Below, in pieces: positions 48,653 to 56,817 of a stretch of DNA of 64,000 nucleotides. This DNA comes from Roseateles_B sp041912595 (GTDB taxonomy: Bacteria > Pseudomonadota > Gammaproteobacteria > Burkholderiales > Burkholderiaceae_C), in NCBI GenBank assembly GCA_041912595.1, contig JAYRMR010000011.1, positions 1-64,000 of the forward strand, written 5' to 3'. The first letter of the stretch is position 1; every line of letters begins with the position of its first letter. Position numbers and translations under genes: made by a program. Below the pieces are notes generated by a model. The model saw only the letters and a list, made by a program, of their open reading frames with translations. It was not told the DNA's origin and ran no database searches.

Positions 48653-49326
48653 GACCATCCCTTTTCAGCCACTGAGTGGCTTTTCGTTTCCCGAGCCGGC
48701 ACGCCGACCACCGTGACCCCTGGCGCGACATCATTCCGCACCACCGCCCCGGCACCAATCACTGCACCAGCACCAATCTTCACTCCCGGCAGGATGCGGG
48801 CTCCCGCACCGACCAGCACTCCCTGACCCAGCCGGACCTCCCCCGCAAGACTCGCCAGCGGTGCCACATGGCAGAAATCACCCACGCTGCAGTCGTGATC
48901 CACGACGGCGCCATGATTGAGGATCACGCCCGTCCCCAGCGCCGCGCATGGCCCCAGCACCGCGCCTGCCGCCACGAAGCTGCCCAGGCCCAGGCTGGCA
49001 TGCGCGGACACCATGGCTCGCGGATGCTGCACCGTCAGCATTCGCGCGCGATCCAGGCTGTCGAAGATGCGGCGGCGCACCGCGTTATTGCCCACAGCCA
49101 CATGCACGCGGTCACCCGCTTGCATCACAGCCTTCAGGGCGCCCAGCACCGGCAGACCGATCAGTGTCTGCCCCCACAAGGCCTCGCAATCGTCCACGAA
49201 GCACAGCGGCCAGGCCACACCAGCCGCCTGCAGGGCGTCCGCTACCACCTTGCCCTGCCCGCCCGCGCCAACCAGGAGGGCCCGCGCGTCCGGATGGTCT
49301 TGAAGGCCGTGCACTTCAGTACGCAT
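48649..49326 (-). CDS. sugar O/N-acetyltransferase, PglD/LegH type
   Basis: The 225-residue protein has the N-terminal Rossmann-like lobe of PglD/NeuD (ALLVGAGGQGKVVADALQAAG, VHVAVGNNAVRRRIFD) and a left-handed beta-helix of hexapeptide repeats (LGLGSFVAAGAVLGPCAALGTGVILNHGAVVDHDCSVGDF). His in NHGAVVDHDC is the usual catalytic base. It acetylates the 4-amino sugar, giving UDP-2,4-diacetamido-2,4,6-trideoxyhexose, the branch point to legionaminic acid. ATG 49326 overlaps the epimerase stop by 11 nt. Confidence 0.88.
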   Translation of the reverse strand: MRTEVHGLQDHPDARALLVGAGGQGKVVADALQAAGVAWPLCFVDDCEALWGQTLIGLPVLGALKAVMQAGDRVHVAVGNNAVRRRIFDSLDRARMLTVQHPRAMVSAHASLGLGSFVAAGAVLGPCAALGTGVILNHGAVVDHDCSVGDFCHVAPLASLAGEVRLGQGVLVGAGARILPGVKIGAGAVIGAGAVVRNDVAPGVTVVGVPARETKSHSVAEKGWS

Positions 49327-50455
49327 TGCATTTGTCCAGCAGGTCTGGCGTCAGGGGGACTGACGCCAGAAAGTCGACGATGCGAGGCCCAGCTTGCCCG
49401 TCGCCATACACATTCACATAGGGCGGCACTGCCCGTCCCGGCACAGCGGCCAGTGCAGTGAGCAGCGCCGCGGCCTCCACCGGCGCGTCCTGCACATTGG
49501 CATTTCGCTCCCGCATATGCTGCCGGCTCCCGAGATTGATCACGGGAGTCCCAAAGCTAGCTGCTTCGATGATCCCGCTGGAGGAGTTGCCAATCATCAA
49601 GTCAGCCGCCGCCATCCACGCCACGAACTCCGGCCGGGGCAGATGCGTCTTGACCACGAAACGGCCCGCCACCGCGAAGCTCTGCAGCGCTGAACGCACC
49701 TCGGCGCTGCCGGCATCGGCATTGGGCATCAGGGCCAGCACCTGGTGGCCGGTGTCCAGCAGCGTCTGCGCGATCAGGCGCATCTGCTCGCCGGCCAACG
49801 CCGATTCCTGCAGGACAGGATGAAACACCAGCAGGGCCAGGGGCCTGTCAGCGACGAGACCTTCCTGGGCGCAAAGATCGGCGCGATTGCGGACGACCAT
49901 CGAGGCCAGGCCATCGAGCCCCGGAGCGCCGACGACCGTGATGCGATCCGCGCGCTCGCCCATCCGAATCAGGCGCTCGCGCGCATCCGAGGTGGCGGTC
50001 AGATGCAGATGCGACAGCTTGGAAATCGCGTGTCGCACCGGCTCGTCCACCGTGCCCGAGCGCTCGCCACCATGCAGATGCACGACGGGAATGCCCAGAT
50101 GGGCAGCAGCCAGGGCACCGGCCAGCATCTCGCCACGGTCCCCCAGCACCAGCAAGGCATCCGGGCGACGCCGCTCGAGTGCCTCGACAAAGCCGCCCAG
50201 CATAATTCCGATATTGCGCGCCATGCGCCCGCCATCGGCATTCGCCATATCGCAAGGCACGCGGCCATGAAGGTCGAATCCTTCGGCCTCGATCTCGCGG
50301 ACGGTCAGGCCGAACTCAGGCGCCAAGTGCATGCCCGTCACCAGCACGCTCAAGGCAAGGCGCGGATCCGCATTCAGCCGCCGCAGGGTGGACGCCATCA
50401 GGCCGAAATCGGCCCGTGTGCCCGTGAGGTAGCAGATGTGCCGCGGCGCGCTCAC
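49316..50455 (-). CDS. hydrolysing NDP-sugar 2-epimerase, NeuC/LegG type
   Basis: The 379-residue GT-B-like protein resembles NeuC/LegG: ICYLTGTRADFGLMASTLRRLNADPRL, TGMHLAPEFGLTVREIEAEGFD, VLGDRGEMLAGALAAAHLGIPVVHLHGGERSGTVDEPVRHAISKLSHLH, and IGNSSSGIIEAASFGTPVINLGSRQHMRERNANV. LegG removes UDP and inverts C2 of the di-N-acetyl sugar to give 2,4-diacetamido-2,4,6-trideoxymannose. GTG at 50455 overlaps the synthase stop by 4 nt (GTGA). In this operon LegH and the dehydratase supply its substrate, so LegG is preferred to the ManNAc-forming NeuC of sialic acid. Confidence 0.9.
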   Translation of the reverse strand: MSAPRHICYLTGTRADFGLMASTLRRLNADPRLALSVLVTGMHLAPEFGLTVREIEAEGFDLHGRVPCDMANADGGRMARNIGIMLGGFVEALERRRPDALLVLGDRGEMLAGALAAAHLGIPVVHLHGGERSGTVDEPVRHAISKLSHLHLTATSDARERLIRMGERADRITVVGAPGLDGLASMVVRNRADLCAQEGLVADRPLALLVFHPVLQESALAGEQMRLIAQTLLDTGHQVLALMPNADAGSAEVRSALQSFAVAGRFVVKTHLPRPEFVAWMAAADLMIGNSSSGIIEAASFGTPVINLGSRQHMRERNANVQDAPVEAAALLTALAAVPGRAVPPYVNVYGDGQAGPRIVDFLASVPLTPDLLDKCNAY

Positions 50456-51492
50456 AAGGCCTCCAGGTCTGCCCACGCCAGCGTGGTGCCGGCAGCCAGG
50501 GGCCGATTCAGCGCACGTCCGATCACCGCTTCCATGTCGGCCGGCGGGATGCCCGTGCCGGGCCGCAGCAGGCAGAGGTCGTCCGCCCTCAGGGGCGCAC
50601 CCGCGATGACGTCTCGCGCAAGGCTGACACTGCGTCGCACCAGCGCCCGCACCGGCAGCTCGGCCTCAACGGGCGCCTTGACCGGCGAGCCCAGGGCCTT
50701 CTCGGCCGCGCGCACCTGTGCCACGAGCTGCGCCAGCTCGGCGGGGTCGAGTGACGCGGGGTGGTCCGGGCCTGGCAAGGCCTTGTCCATCGTGAAGTGC
50801 TTCTCGATGACCGTTGCACCCAGTGCCACCGCAGCCGTGGAAACCGCCAGGCCCAGCGTGTGGTCGGAATAGCCCACGGGCAGGCACGTAGCCTGCGCCA
50901 TGGTCTGCATGGCGCGCAGGTTCACGTCCGATGGGCTGGCCGGATAGTTCGAGGTGCAGTGCAGCAGGGTCAGCATCTCGTCCAGCGGCTGCGTCAGGCC
51001 CAGGCGCGCGCGCTCCTGCGCGATCACGGCCACCGCTTGCTCCACCTCCGCCAGCGTGGCCATGCCCGAAGACACGATCAGCGGCACATTCTTCGCAGCG
51101 AGGAAGCGCAGGAACGGCGTGTTGGTGATCTCGCCCGACGGCACCTTGATGCGGCGCATCCCCAGCGACAGCAGGAAGTCCGCCGCCTCCTCGTCGAAGG
51201 GCGTGGACATGAACTCGATGCCCAGCGCTTCGCAGCGCTGCATCAGCGTACGGTGCAGGGCCGGCGACATCTCCAACTGCTTGAGCATGCTGTGCTGGTC
51301 ACCATCGCCCGTGGCCGCCTTCTGGTAGGCCGCCTTTTCGGCGCCCTTTCGCACCAGCTTGTCGGCGGTGAAGGTCTGGAACTTGACCGCATCAGCGCCG
51401 CAGCGCGCCGCCGTCTCGACCAATTGCAGGGCCAGGTCTTCGGAGCCGTTGTGGTTGACGCCGGCTTCGGCAATGACAAAGGTTGTGGACAT
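50452..51492 (-). CDS. nonulosonate synthase, NeuB/LegI type
   Basis: The 346-residue product condenses the epimerised sugar with PEP to the 9-carbon acid. It starts FVIAEAGVNHNGSEDLALQLV, has DAVKFQTFTADKL, FMSTPFDEEAADFL, IKVPSGEITNTPFL, and TVIEKHFTMDKALPGPDHPASL, and ends with an SAF domain (about 285-345). The frame matches the sialic/legionaminic/pseudaminic synthase family; the neighbours point to legionaminate. ATG 51492 is preferred, having GGTGA 5 nt upstream and the normal start MSTTFVIAEAGVNHNG. ATG 51498 and a TTG/GTG upstream are also in frame. Confidence 0.92.
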   Translation of the reverse strand: MSTTFVIAEAGVNHNGSEDLALQLVETAARCGADAVKFQTFTADKLVRKGAEKAAYQKAATGDGDQHSMLKQLEMSPALHRTLMQRCEALGIEFMSTPFDEEAADFLLSLGMRRIKVPSGEITNTPFLRFLAAKNVPLIVSSGMATLAEVEQAVAVIAQERARLGLTQPLDEMLTLLHCTSNYPASPSDVNLRAMQTMAQATCLPVGYSDHTLGLAVSTAAVALGATVIEKHFTMDKALPGPDHPASLDPAELAQLVAQVRAAEKALGSPVKAPVEAELPVRALVRRSVSLARDVIAGAPLRADDLCLLRPGTGIPPADMEAVIGRALNRPLAAGTTLAWADLEAL

Positions 51493-51497
51493 TGACA

Positions 51498-52286
51498 TCA
51501 CCAAACAGTCAGACCGCCGTCCACCACGATGTTCTGGCCGGTCACATAAGAGGAAGCATCGGACATCAGATACACCAGCGCACCGACCAGATCATCCGCC
51601 TGCCCCATGCGGCCCATGGGCACGCGCTGGCTGTAGCGGTCGGTGAAGGTCTTGTTCTGCCCGCTTTGGATGCCGCCGGGAGTCAAGGCATTGACGCGCA
51701 CATTGCGCTGCCCCCAGTAGCTCGACAGATAGTGCGTCAGTCCCCAAAGGCCCGCCTTGCTGGCGCTGTAGACAGCCGGGGTGTTGATGGCGCGCCCCAG
51801 GTACTCCGAGCCCTCGTAAATGCGCTGGTCCGGTGCAGCGATGCCATAGATTGACAGCACGTTGACGACGCTGCCGCCCCCCTGCTCGGCCATCACCGCG
51901 CCGAACTCCTGGCAGCACACCATGGCCCCCTTGAGGTTCACCGACATCACGTGATCCCAGTCATCCAGAGGGAAGGTTTCGAAGGGTTCGAAGAAGTTGG
52001 GGCTCTTGGTGGCCGCGTTGTTCAGCAAGCCGTCAATGCGGCCGTGGCGAGCCATCAGCGCAGCGCGAATCGCGGCGATCTGCTCGCGCTCACGGATGTC
52101 CGCACAATGCACCTCCAGCCGGTCCGAGTCCTGCTGCTCGCTCAACGCATCGAGCGCCACCTGCTGGGCGTCGATGGCGACAACGTGCGCGCCGCTGTCC
52201 AGCAGCTCTCGGCAGAACACCTGCCCCAGGATTCCGGCTGCGCCAGTGACAACGATCAGCTTGCCGTCAAGAGAAAAGCGATTCAT
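51498..52286 (-). CDS. short-chain dehydrogenase/reductase, PtmA-like
   Basis: The 262-residue classical SDR has the cofactor motif VVTGAAGILGQVF, NNAATK, the Ser-Tyr-x3-Lys active site around VLSIYG and YSASKAGLWGLTHYLSSYWG, and a C-terminal DGGL. PtmA-like SDRs lie in Campylobacter legionaminic acid loci, which supports a role in this pathway, but the substrate is not defined by sequence. The start overlaps the CMP-transferase stop by 4 nt (ATGA), and its stop lies next to the synthase start. Confidence 0.82.
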   Translation of the reverse strand: MNRFSLDGKLIVVTGAAGILGQVFCRELLDSGAHVVAIDAQQVALDALSEQQDSDRLEVHCADIREREQIAAIRAALMARHGRIDGLLNNAATKSPNFFEPFETFPLDDWDHVMSVNLKGAMVCCQEFGAVMAEQGGGSVVNVLSIYGIAAPDQRIYEGSEYLGRAINTPAVYSASKAGLWGLTHYLSSYWGQRNVRVNALTPGGIQSGQNKTFTDRYSQRVPMGRMGQADDLVGALVYLMSDASSYVTGQNIVVDGGLTVW

Positions 52287-52987
52287 CCCTGAGCTCCCAG
52301 GCTGGAGGCTCGATCCGCCAGCAGCATTTCAACAATCTTCAGATCCAAGGGACTGTCGATGTCGATCGACCGCTCCCGGGGCATCACATGCAGCTTCAAG
52401 CGTCCATTCCACAGGCCCTTGGACAAGGTCTGCCGGTGCCAGACGTAGATCGAAGCGTTCATGGAGTAGACATGGGGCGCCAGTTGGCGGGCCACGACCC
52501 CCCCTTGCTGGCCGCAGACCAAGCCGACATTGCCATCCGCCTTTCTCTCGACCATGTTGAAGTACGGATTCTTTTCAGACTCGAAGGCCGTGATCACGGC
52601 GTCGGTCTCGTCGTCCAGCAGCGAGAGGCAAGCCTCGATATCCTCGATGAGCCGCAATGGCGACGTGGGGTCCATGTCGATGATGCGATCGAAGGGACCG
52701 TCGTTGGCCTCGACCCAGTCGCACAGATGCTGGATCACGGGGATCTTGGCGGCCGAGCTCGTGGCCAGCTCGGCTGGACGCAGGAAGGGCACGCGCGCGC
52801 CGTGCTGCCGGGCCACCTCAGCGATCTCCGGGCAGTCAGTCGAGACATAGACCGCATCGATGCGCGGGATCGCCAGGGCCTGCTCGATCGTATGGGCGAT
52901 CAGCGGCTTGCCGCCCACCGGCAGGATGTTCTTGCGTGGAACGCCGACGGAGCCGCCCCGGGCGCAAATGGTTGCAATGGTCTTCAT
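52283..52987 (-). CDS. CMP-nonulosonate cytidylyltransferase, NeuA/LegF type
   Basis: The 234-residue enzyme links the nonulosonic acid to CMP before transfer. It has the nucleotide-binding start TIATICARGGSVGVPRKNILPVGGKPLIAHTI, DAVYVSTDCPEIAEVA, DMDPTSPLRLIEDIEACL (metal Asp residues) and DIDSPLDLKIVEMLL. It is close to LegF/NeuA rather than KdsB. The gene ends with a 4-bp overlap to the SDR and itself overlaps the oxidoreductase stop (52984-52987). Confidence 0.9.
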   Translation of the reverse strand: MKTIATICARGGSVGVPRKNILPVGGKPLIAHTIEQALAIPRIDAVYVSTDCPEIAEVARQHGARVPFLRPAELATSSAAKIPVIQHLCDWVEANDGPFDRIIDMDPTSPLRLIEDIEACLSLLDDETDAVITAFESEKNPYFNMVERKADGNVGLVCGQQGGVVARQLAPHVYSMNASIYVWHRQTLSKGLWNGRLKLHVMPRERSIDIDSPLDLKIVEMLLADRASSLGAQG

Positions 52988-53976
52988 GATGCGATGGCTG
53001 AGACGGCCCTGGCTCGGAGCACGAGCTCCAGCGAGGCAAGGCCTTCTTCAATCGGTTGAGAGCTCGTCGTGCCCGCTTGGATCGCTGACAGCAGCTCCGA
53101 CATGGCGGTGATGTAGGTCTGGCCGACATCGAACGCGTCGGGCCCCAACGGCAGTTCGCGTCGGCCCTGTGCGGTGGAGACGGCCAGGGAGCGTCCGGGC
53201 AAGTCCCATTCAGCGCTCGCCTGATCCCCGACCAGCCGATAGCGCCGGAAGGGCAGGCGGCTGACGTAGTCCAGTTGAACCGTTGCCACCGGGCCGCTGG
53301 CAGCCTTCATCAGGAGACAGGCACAGTCCTCGGTCTCGATCTCCAGCGAGGAACCCCGCCAAAGCTCGCCAGAGACCCGCGTGAAGTCACCCAACAGCCA
53401 GCGAGCGGCGTCGACTTCGTGGATCAGGTCCAGCGCGACACCGCCGCCAAGCGCCCGGCTGGCGCTGTAGCTGGCGCGGTAGTCGCTGGCAGGGCGCCAG
53501 TCGGGCAGCCACTGGCCGGCCTCGAAGCTGGCGCGGACCACGCGCCCCAGCTCACCGCTGTCGACCAACGTTCGCAGGGCCTGGAGCGACGGGAGGAAAC
53601 GCAGATTGCACCCCACCATGCTGGGGACCATTTGCGAGCCGGCGACTTCGATGCACCGCTTCAGCACCTGCACGTCAGCATCGCTCGTGAGGACGGGCTT
53701 CTCTGCATAGAACGGTATGCGGTGCTCGATGGCCGCCACCAGGTAGCGCAGGTGCATGGCGCTGGGGTTGGCGATGACCATGAGGTCGGGACGCTGACGC
53801 AGAGCCAGGTCCAGGTCGGTGACGACCGAAACCCCGGCGCCAAGGCCGTCAGTACCCAAATCTGCCGCTCGCTCGCCTTCCCGCAGCACCTCGACACGAA
53901 GCTCCGCATGCAGGCGTCGAAGGCTCGACAGATGCCGACGGCCGATCGAACCTGTGCCCACCAGCAGGACCTTCAT
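52984..53976 (-). CDS. Gfo/Idh/MocA-family oxidoreductase
   Basis: The 330-residue protein has an N-terminal NAD(P) fold (VLLVGTGSIGRRHLSSLRRLHAEL) with IANPSAMHLRYLVAAIEHRIPFYAEKPVLT, containing the family's conserved Lys in the EKP motif, and the C-terminal GFO/IDH/MOCA alpha/beta domain (VALDLIHEVDAARWLLGD). These enzymes oxidise or reduce sugars at C3 or C4. In Campylobacter a member accompanies the legionaminic acid genes, consistent with this locus. GGAGG is 9 nt before ATG 53976, which is preferred to the in-frame upstream extension. The HisH-like gene ends 58 bp upstream. Confidence 0.85.
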   Translation of the reverse strand: MKVLLVGTGSIGRRHLSSLRRLHAELRVEVLREGERAADLGTDGLGAGVSVVTDLDLALRQRPDLMVIANPSAMHLRYLVAAIEHRIPFYAEKPVLTSDADVQVLKRCIEVAGSQMVPSMVGCNLRFLPSLQALRTLVDSGELGRVVRASFEAGQWLPDWRPASDYRASYSASRALGGGVALDLIHEVDAARWLLGDFTRVSGELWRGSSLEIETEDCACLLMKAASGPVATVQLDYVSRLPFRRYRLVGDQASAEWDLPGRSLAVSTAQGRRELPLGPDAFDVGQTYITAMSELLSAIQAGTTSSQPIEEGLASLELVLRARAVSAIAS

Positions 53977-54034
53977 CACTTCTTGCCTCCGCGCGGGCAC
54001 ATGCATGGCGTGGACTGCTGCAAGACTCGCTCCA

Positions 54035-54691
54035 TCACATGCCGAGGAAGTGACTGACGATGCTAAGCCCGCCATTGCCGCTGCGCTCTGGATGGAACTG
54101 GGTCGCCATCACGTTGCCACGCTGCACGGCTGCGCAAATACGGTGTCCGCCGTATTGGCAGTCCGCCAGACGATCCTCTTCGCGTTCGGGCGCAGCGGCA
54201 AACGAGTGCACGAAGTACATCGCGGGAGACTGACCGTCAAAAGGCGCGAGCAAGCTACCTTGCCACGTACGATCCGCAGGCGCCAGCAGATGGTTCCAGC
54301 CGATATGCGGGACTCGCTGCGCGTTCCCCTCCAGGGTGCGCGCCGGGATGGCCTTCACGCGGCCCGGCAGGATGCCCAGGCCGCGATGCTCGCCAAACTC
54401 CTCGCTGGCGTCGAAGAGGATTTGCATACCCACGCAGATGCCGAACAGCGGACGCTGCGTACCCGCGAACTCCCGGATTGCATCGCCAAAGCCACGCTGG
54501 GTGACTTCGCGGATGCTGTCCTTGAACGCCCCCACGCCCGGCACCACTAGGCGCTCGGCGGCCAGAGCCTGCCTGGGATCTTCGGTCACCTGCACGTCCG
54601 CGCCGCAATGCTCGAAGGCACGCACCACGTTGAACAGATTGCACATCCCGTAGTCCAGGATGGTGACCTTGGTCATCGAACTTTGGCTCAT
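54035..54691 (-). CDS. HisH-like glutamine amidotransferase of the polysaccharide cluster
   Basis: The 218-residue class I glutaminase has the triad Cys86 (FGICVGMQILFDASEEFGEHRGLGI), His and Glu in QFHPERSGNGGL. HisH normally supplies ammonia to HisF in histidine synthesis, but here no other histidine gene is linked. The partner below is a modified HisF, followed by a PP-loop sugar amidotransferase, the WbpG/HisH2/HisF2 arrangement of P. aeruginosa O-antigen clusters. It should feed ammonia for amidine formation. ATG 54691 gives the normal start; an alternative ATG at 54676 is close by. Confidence 0.85.
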   Translation of the reverse strand: MSQSSMTKVTILDYGMCNLFNVVRAFEHCGADVQVTEDPRQALAAERLVVPGVGAFKDSIREVTQRGFGDAIREFAGTQRPLFGICVGMQILFDASEEFGEHRGLGILPGRVKAIPARTLEGNAQRVPHIGWNHLLAPADRTWQGSLLAPFDGQSPAMYFVHSFAAAPEREEDRLADCQYGGHRICAAVQRGNVMATQFHPERSGNGGLSIVSHFLGM

Positions 54692-54694
54692 GGA

Positions 54695-55456
54695 TCAGAA
54701 CTTTCGAACGGGGAGTCCCGCGGCCTGCGCTGCGGAGCGGATCTCGCCCACGGTCAGGCGCTTGTAGTGCAGCACGTCGGCCATGGCAACGGCGTCCGCC
54801 AGCCCTTCCTGGGCCGCCTGCACAAAATGCTGCGTCGACCCCATGCCGCCGCTGGCAATAACGGGCACGGGCACGGCAGCGCTGACGGCGCGGATCAGGT
54901 CCAGGTCAAATCCCTGCCGCGTGCCCTCGCGGTCCACCGAGGTGATCAGCACCTCGCCTGCGCCCAGCTCGACCCCCTGAGTCACCCACGCCAGCACGTC
55001 CAGTCCGGTGCGTTCACGGCCGTTGTCCGTATAGGCTTCCCACTTCCCCGGGGCGACTTCCTTGGCCTCGATGGACAGCACCATGGCCTGGGAGCCGAAA
55101 CGTCGTGCCACGTCGCGGATCAGCTCCGGCCGGGCCACAGCTGCGGTGTTGATCGCCACCTTGTCGGCGCCAGACCGGAGGATGTCCCGGGCGTCGTCTA
55201 CCGAGCGGATGCCCCCGCCCACCGTGATGGGCACGAAGACATCGCGGGCGGCCTTCTTGATGATGTCGCTCAGGTTGTTGCGACCGTAGAGGCTCGCCAC
55301 GATGTCCATGTAGATGAGCTCATCGGCACCCGCTTCGTAGTAGCGGACGGCGTGCTCCTGTGGGTCGCCGATGACGCGCAGACCCTCGAGCCGAATGCCC
55401 TTGATGAGATTCGGCCCCTTGATGTCGAGGCGAGGAATGATGCGAAGGTTGCTCAT
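54695..55456 (-). CDS. HisF-like subunit, likely ammonia channel for sugar amidation
   Basis: The 253-residue TIM barrel matches the cyclase HisF: IIPRLDIKG (Asp11 kept), VGGGIRSVDDARDILRSGADKVAIN, and SGGMGSTQHFV. Two catalytic features differ from true IGP synthase: Cys9 is Arg, and residue 130, normally catalytic Asp, is Glu (VLSIEAKEV). This suggests that cyclase chemistry is lost and only ammonia transfer remains. In WbpG-type clusters HisF2 carries ammonia from HisH2 to the amidotransferase. It sits between HisH-like (3-bp gap) and the PP-loop gene (3-bp gap). Confidence 0.85.
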   Translation of the reverse strand: MSNLRIIPRLDIKGPNLIKGIRLEGLRVIGDPQEHAVRYYEAGADELIYMDIVASLYGRNNLSDIIKKAARDVFVPITVGGGIRSVDDARDILRSGADKVAINTAAVARPELIRDVARRFGSQAMVLSIEAKEVAPGKWEAYTDNGRERTGLDVLAWVTQGVELGAGEVLITSVDREGTRQGFDLDLIRAVSAAVPVPVIASGGMGSTQHFVQAAQEGLADAVAMADVLHYKRLTVGEIRSAAQAAGLPVRKF

Positions 55457-55459
55457 GGC

Positions 55460-56791
55460 TTACTTGGCGTCCGGATGCCACACCGCATGACGCTGCTTCC
55501 ACTGCTCGTCCTCCCACTTCCAGAGATGGGGAGAGCGGAAGGAGTCGGCCAGACGCGTGAAGTACTCGCGCGTCATGATGGGCTCCTCAAACATCTTGCT
55601 GGCCTGCGGGAATTCACTGGCCGGGATGCTCAGATACTTGAAGATCTCCTCGGCGAAGCGCTCGGGGAACTCATGGTCGTAGCGCTTGACCAGTGCCACG
55701 CCCTCTTCGCGGAGGATGTCGCCCGAGCGAATTTCCTGCGCGGCATCGTAGCTGGCGCGGCCGATGCCGAACTTGACGCCGGTCGTGTAGTAGTGGAAGT
55801 CGTCAATGCGATCGTCGATGCTGTTGTACTTGCTGTAGGTGCCGGGCGTGCGCTCGGGCGAGGCCTCAAAGCCGCCATGCTCCACCGAGTAGTAGTAGCA
55901 GGCCTGCGGATGCCACTTGAGGTAGTAGCCCAGGTAATGCACCTCGGTCTTCTTCTCCTCAATTTCATGCGGGTTGGCGGGCAGGTAGGGCGCGAGGTCA
56001 TGCTGCTCCAGCCCGAAGTGCTTCTTCAGGTCGGTGACGGCCACGCCGCCCAGGCTCACCTTGGATTGGTCCTCGGCGGTGAAGTACGACCAGTCACGCT
56101 TGGCAGACTCGGTGTCGCCGATCGGGTTGCCGTATTCCGCCTCGTTCTCGCCGTAGATGACCAGCGGGATGTTGAAGAGCAGCGACATCTTCGGCGCCAG
56201 CGCCTTCTGGCCAAACATGAAGGCCTGGAAGGGATGGAACAGGTTGTCGACGGCCAGGCGCGTCAGCAGGCGGTGGGCGCGCCCGTTCGGCGTCATCAGG
56301 TAGTTGTCATGCCCGGCATGGATCCAGCGCTGGAAGTTGCGCCAGCCCCATTCGGTGTAGATGTGCGGCGCCCAAGTCACGGTCAAGGGATGCATGCCGT
56401 ACTTGTTGCGCAGGATGTGCGAGGCATAGAAGCTGTCCTTGCCACCTGAGCCAGGCACGATGCAGTCGTAGCTGCCATCCTTGCTGCGGTGACGATCCAG
56501 CAGATCCCGCAACTGGCGCTCGCGCTCGTCCCAGTCGATGACGCCGTTCTTCTTCTCGGCGAAACGGCAGGCATCGCAGACCCCTTCCGCGTCGAAGTGA
56601 ATCGTCTTCTTCTTGGAATCCTTCGTGTGCGAGTACTCGACAGCGGAGTTGGGACGCTGGTTGGAAATCACGCAGCGCTTGCAAAAGACGACCTCCGACG
56701 GCAGGCCATACTTGGTTTCCGAATTCAGTACAGAGCCCAGGTACTTGGACTTATCGATTTCCTGCGGTGCTGCAATTTGTTCCAATTTCAT
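55460..56791 (-). CDS. N-acetyl sugar amidotransferase, WbpG/PseA-like PP-loop enzyme
   Basis: The 443-residue enzyme converts an N-acetyl group into an acetamidino group with ATP and ammonia. It has a zinc-binding pair (CKRC at 37-40, CDAC at 72-75), a PP-loop ATP site PGSGGKDSFYASHIL (about 114-120) and RLAVDNLFHPFQAFMFGQKALAPK, seen in the family. With HisH/HisF beside it, this is the amidation module of O-antigen and legionaminate loci, in Legionella-type 5-acetamidino sugars. The start ATG 56791 is only 1 nt past AAGGAG, while TTG at 56785 has proper spacing, so the true start may be either. Confidence 0.88.
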   Translation of the reverse strand: MKLEQIAAPQEIDKSKYLGSVLNSETKYGLPSEVVFCKRCVISNQRPNSAVEYSHTKDSKKKTIHFDAEGVCDACRFAEKKNGVIDWDERERQLRDLLDRHRSKDGSYDCIVPGSGGKDSFYASHILRNKYGMHPLTVTWAPHIYTEWGWRNFQRWIHAGHDNYLMTPNGRAHRLLTRLAVDNLFHPFQAFMFGQKALAPKMSLLFNIPLVIYGENEAEYGNPIGDTESAKRDWSYFTAEDQSKVSLGGVAVTDLKKHFGLEQHDLAPYLPANPHEIEEKKTEVHYLGYYLKWHPQACYYYSVEHGGFEASPERTPGTYSKYNSIDDRIDDFHYYTTGVKFGIGRASYDAAQEIRSGDILREEGVALVKRYDHEFPERFAEEIFKYLSIPASEFPQASKMFEEPIMTREYFTRLADSFRSPHLWKWEDEQWKQRHAVWHPDAK

Positions 56792-56817
56792 ACTCCTTGA
56801 GAATATTTAGTTAACTT

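Noticed and set aside
54035..55456. hisH and hisF as histidine biosynthesis genes
   Set aside because: No other his gene is adjacent, position 130 of HisF is Glu, and the next gene is a sugar amidotransferase. The polysaccharide role is better supported.
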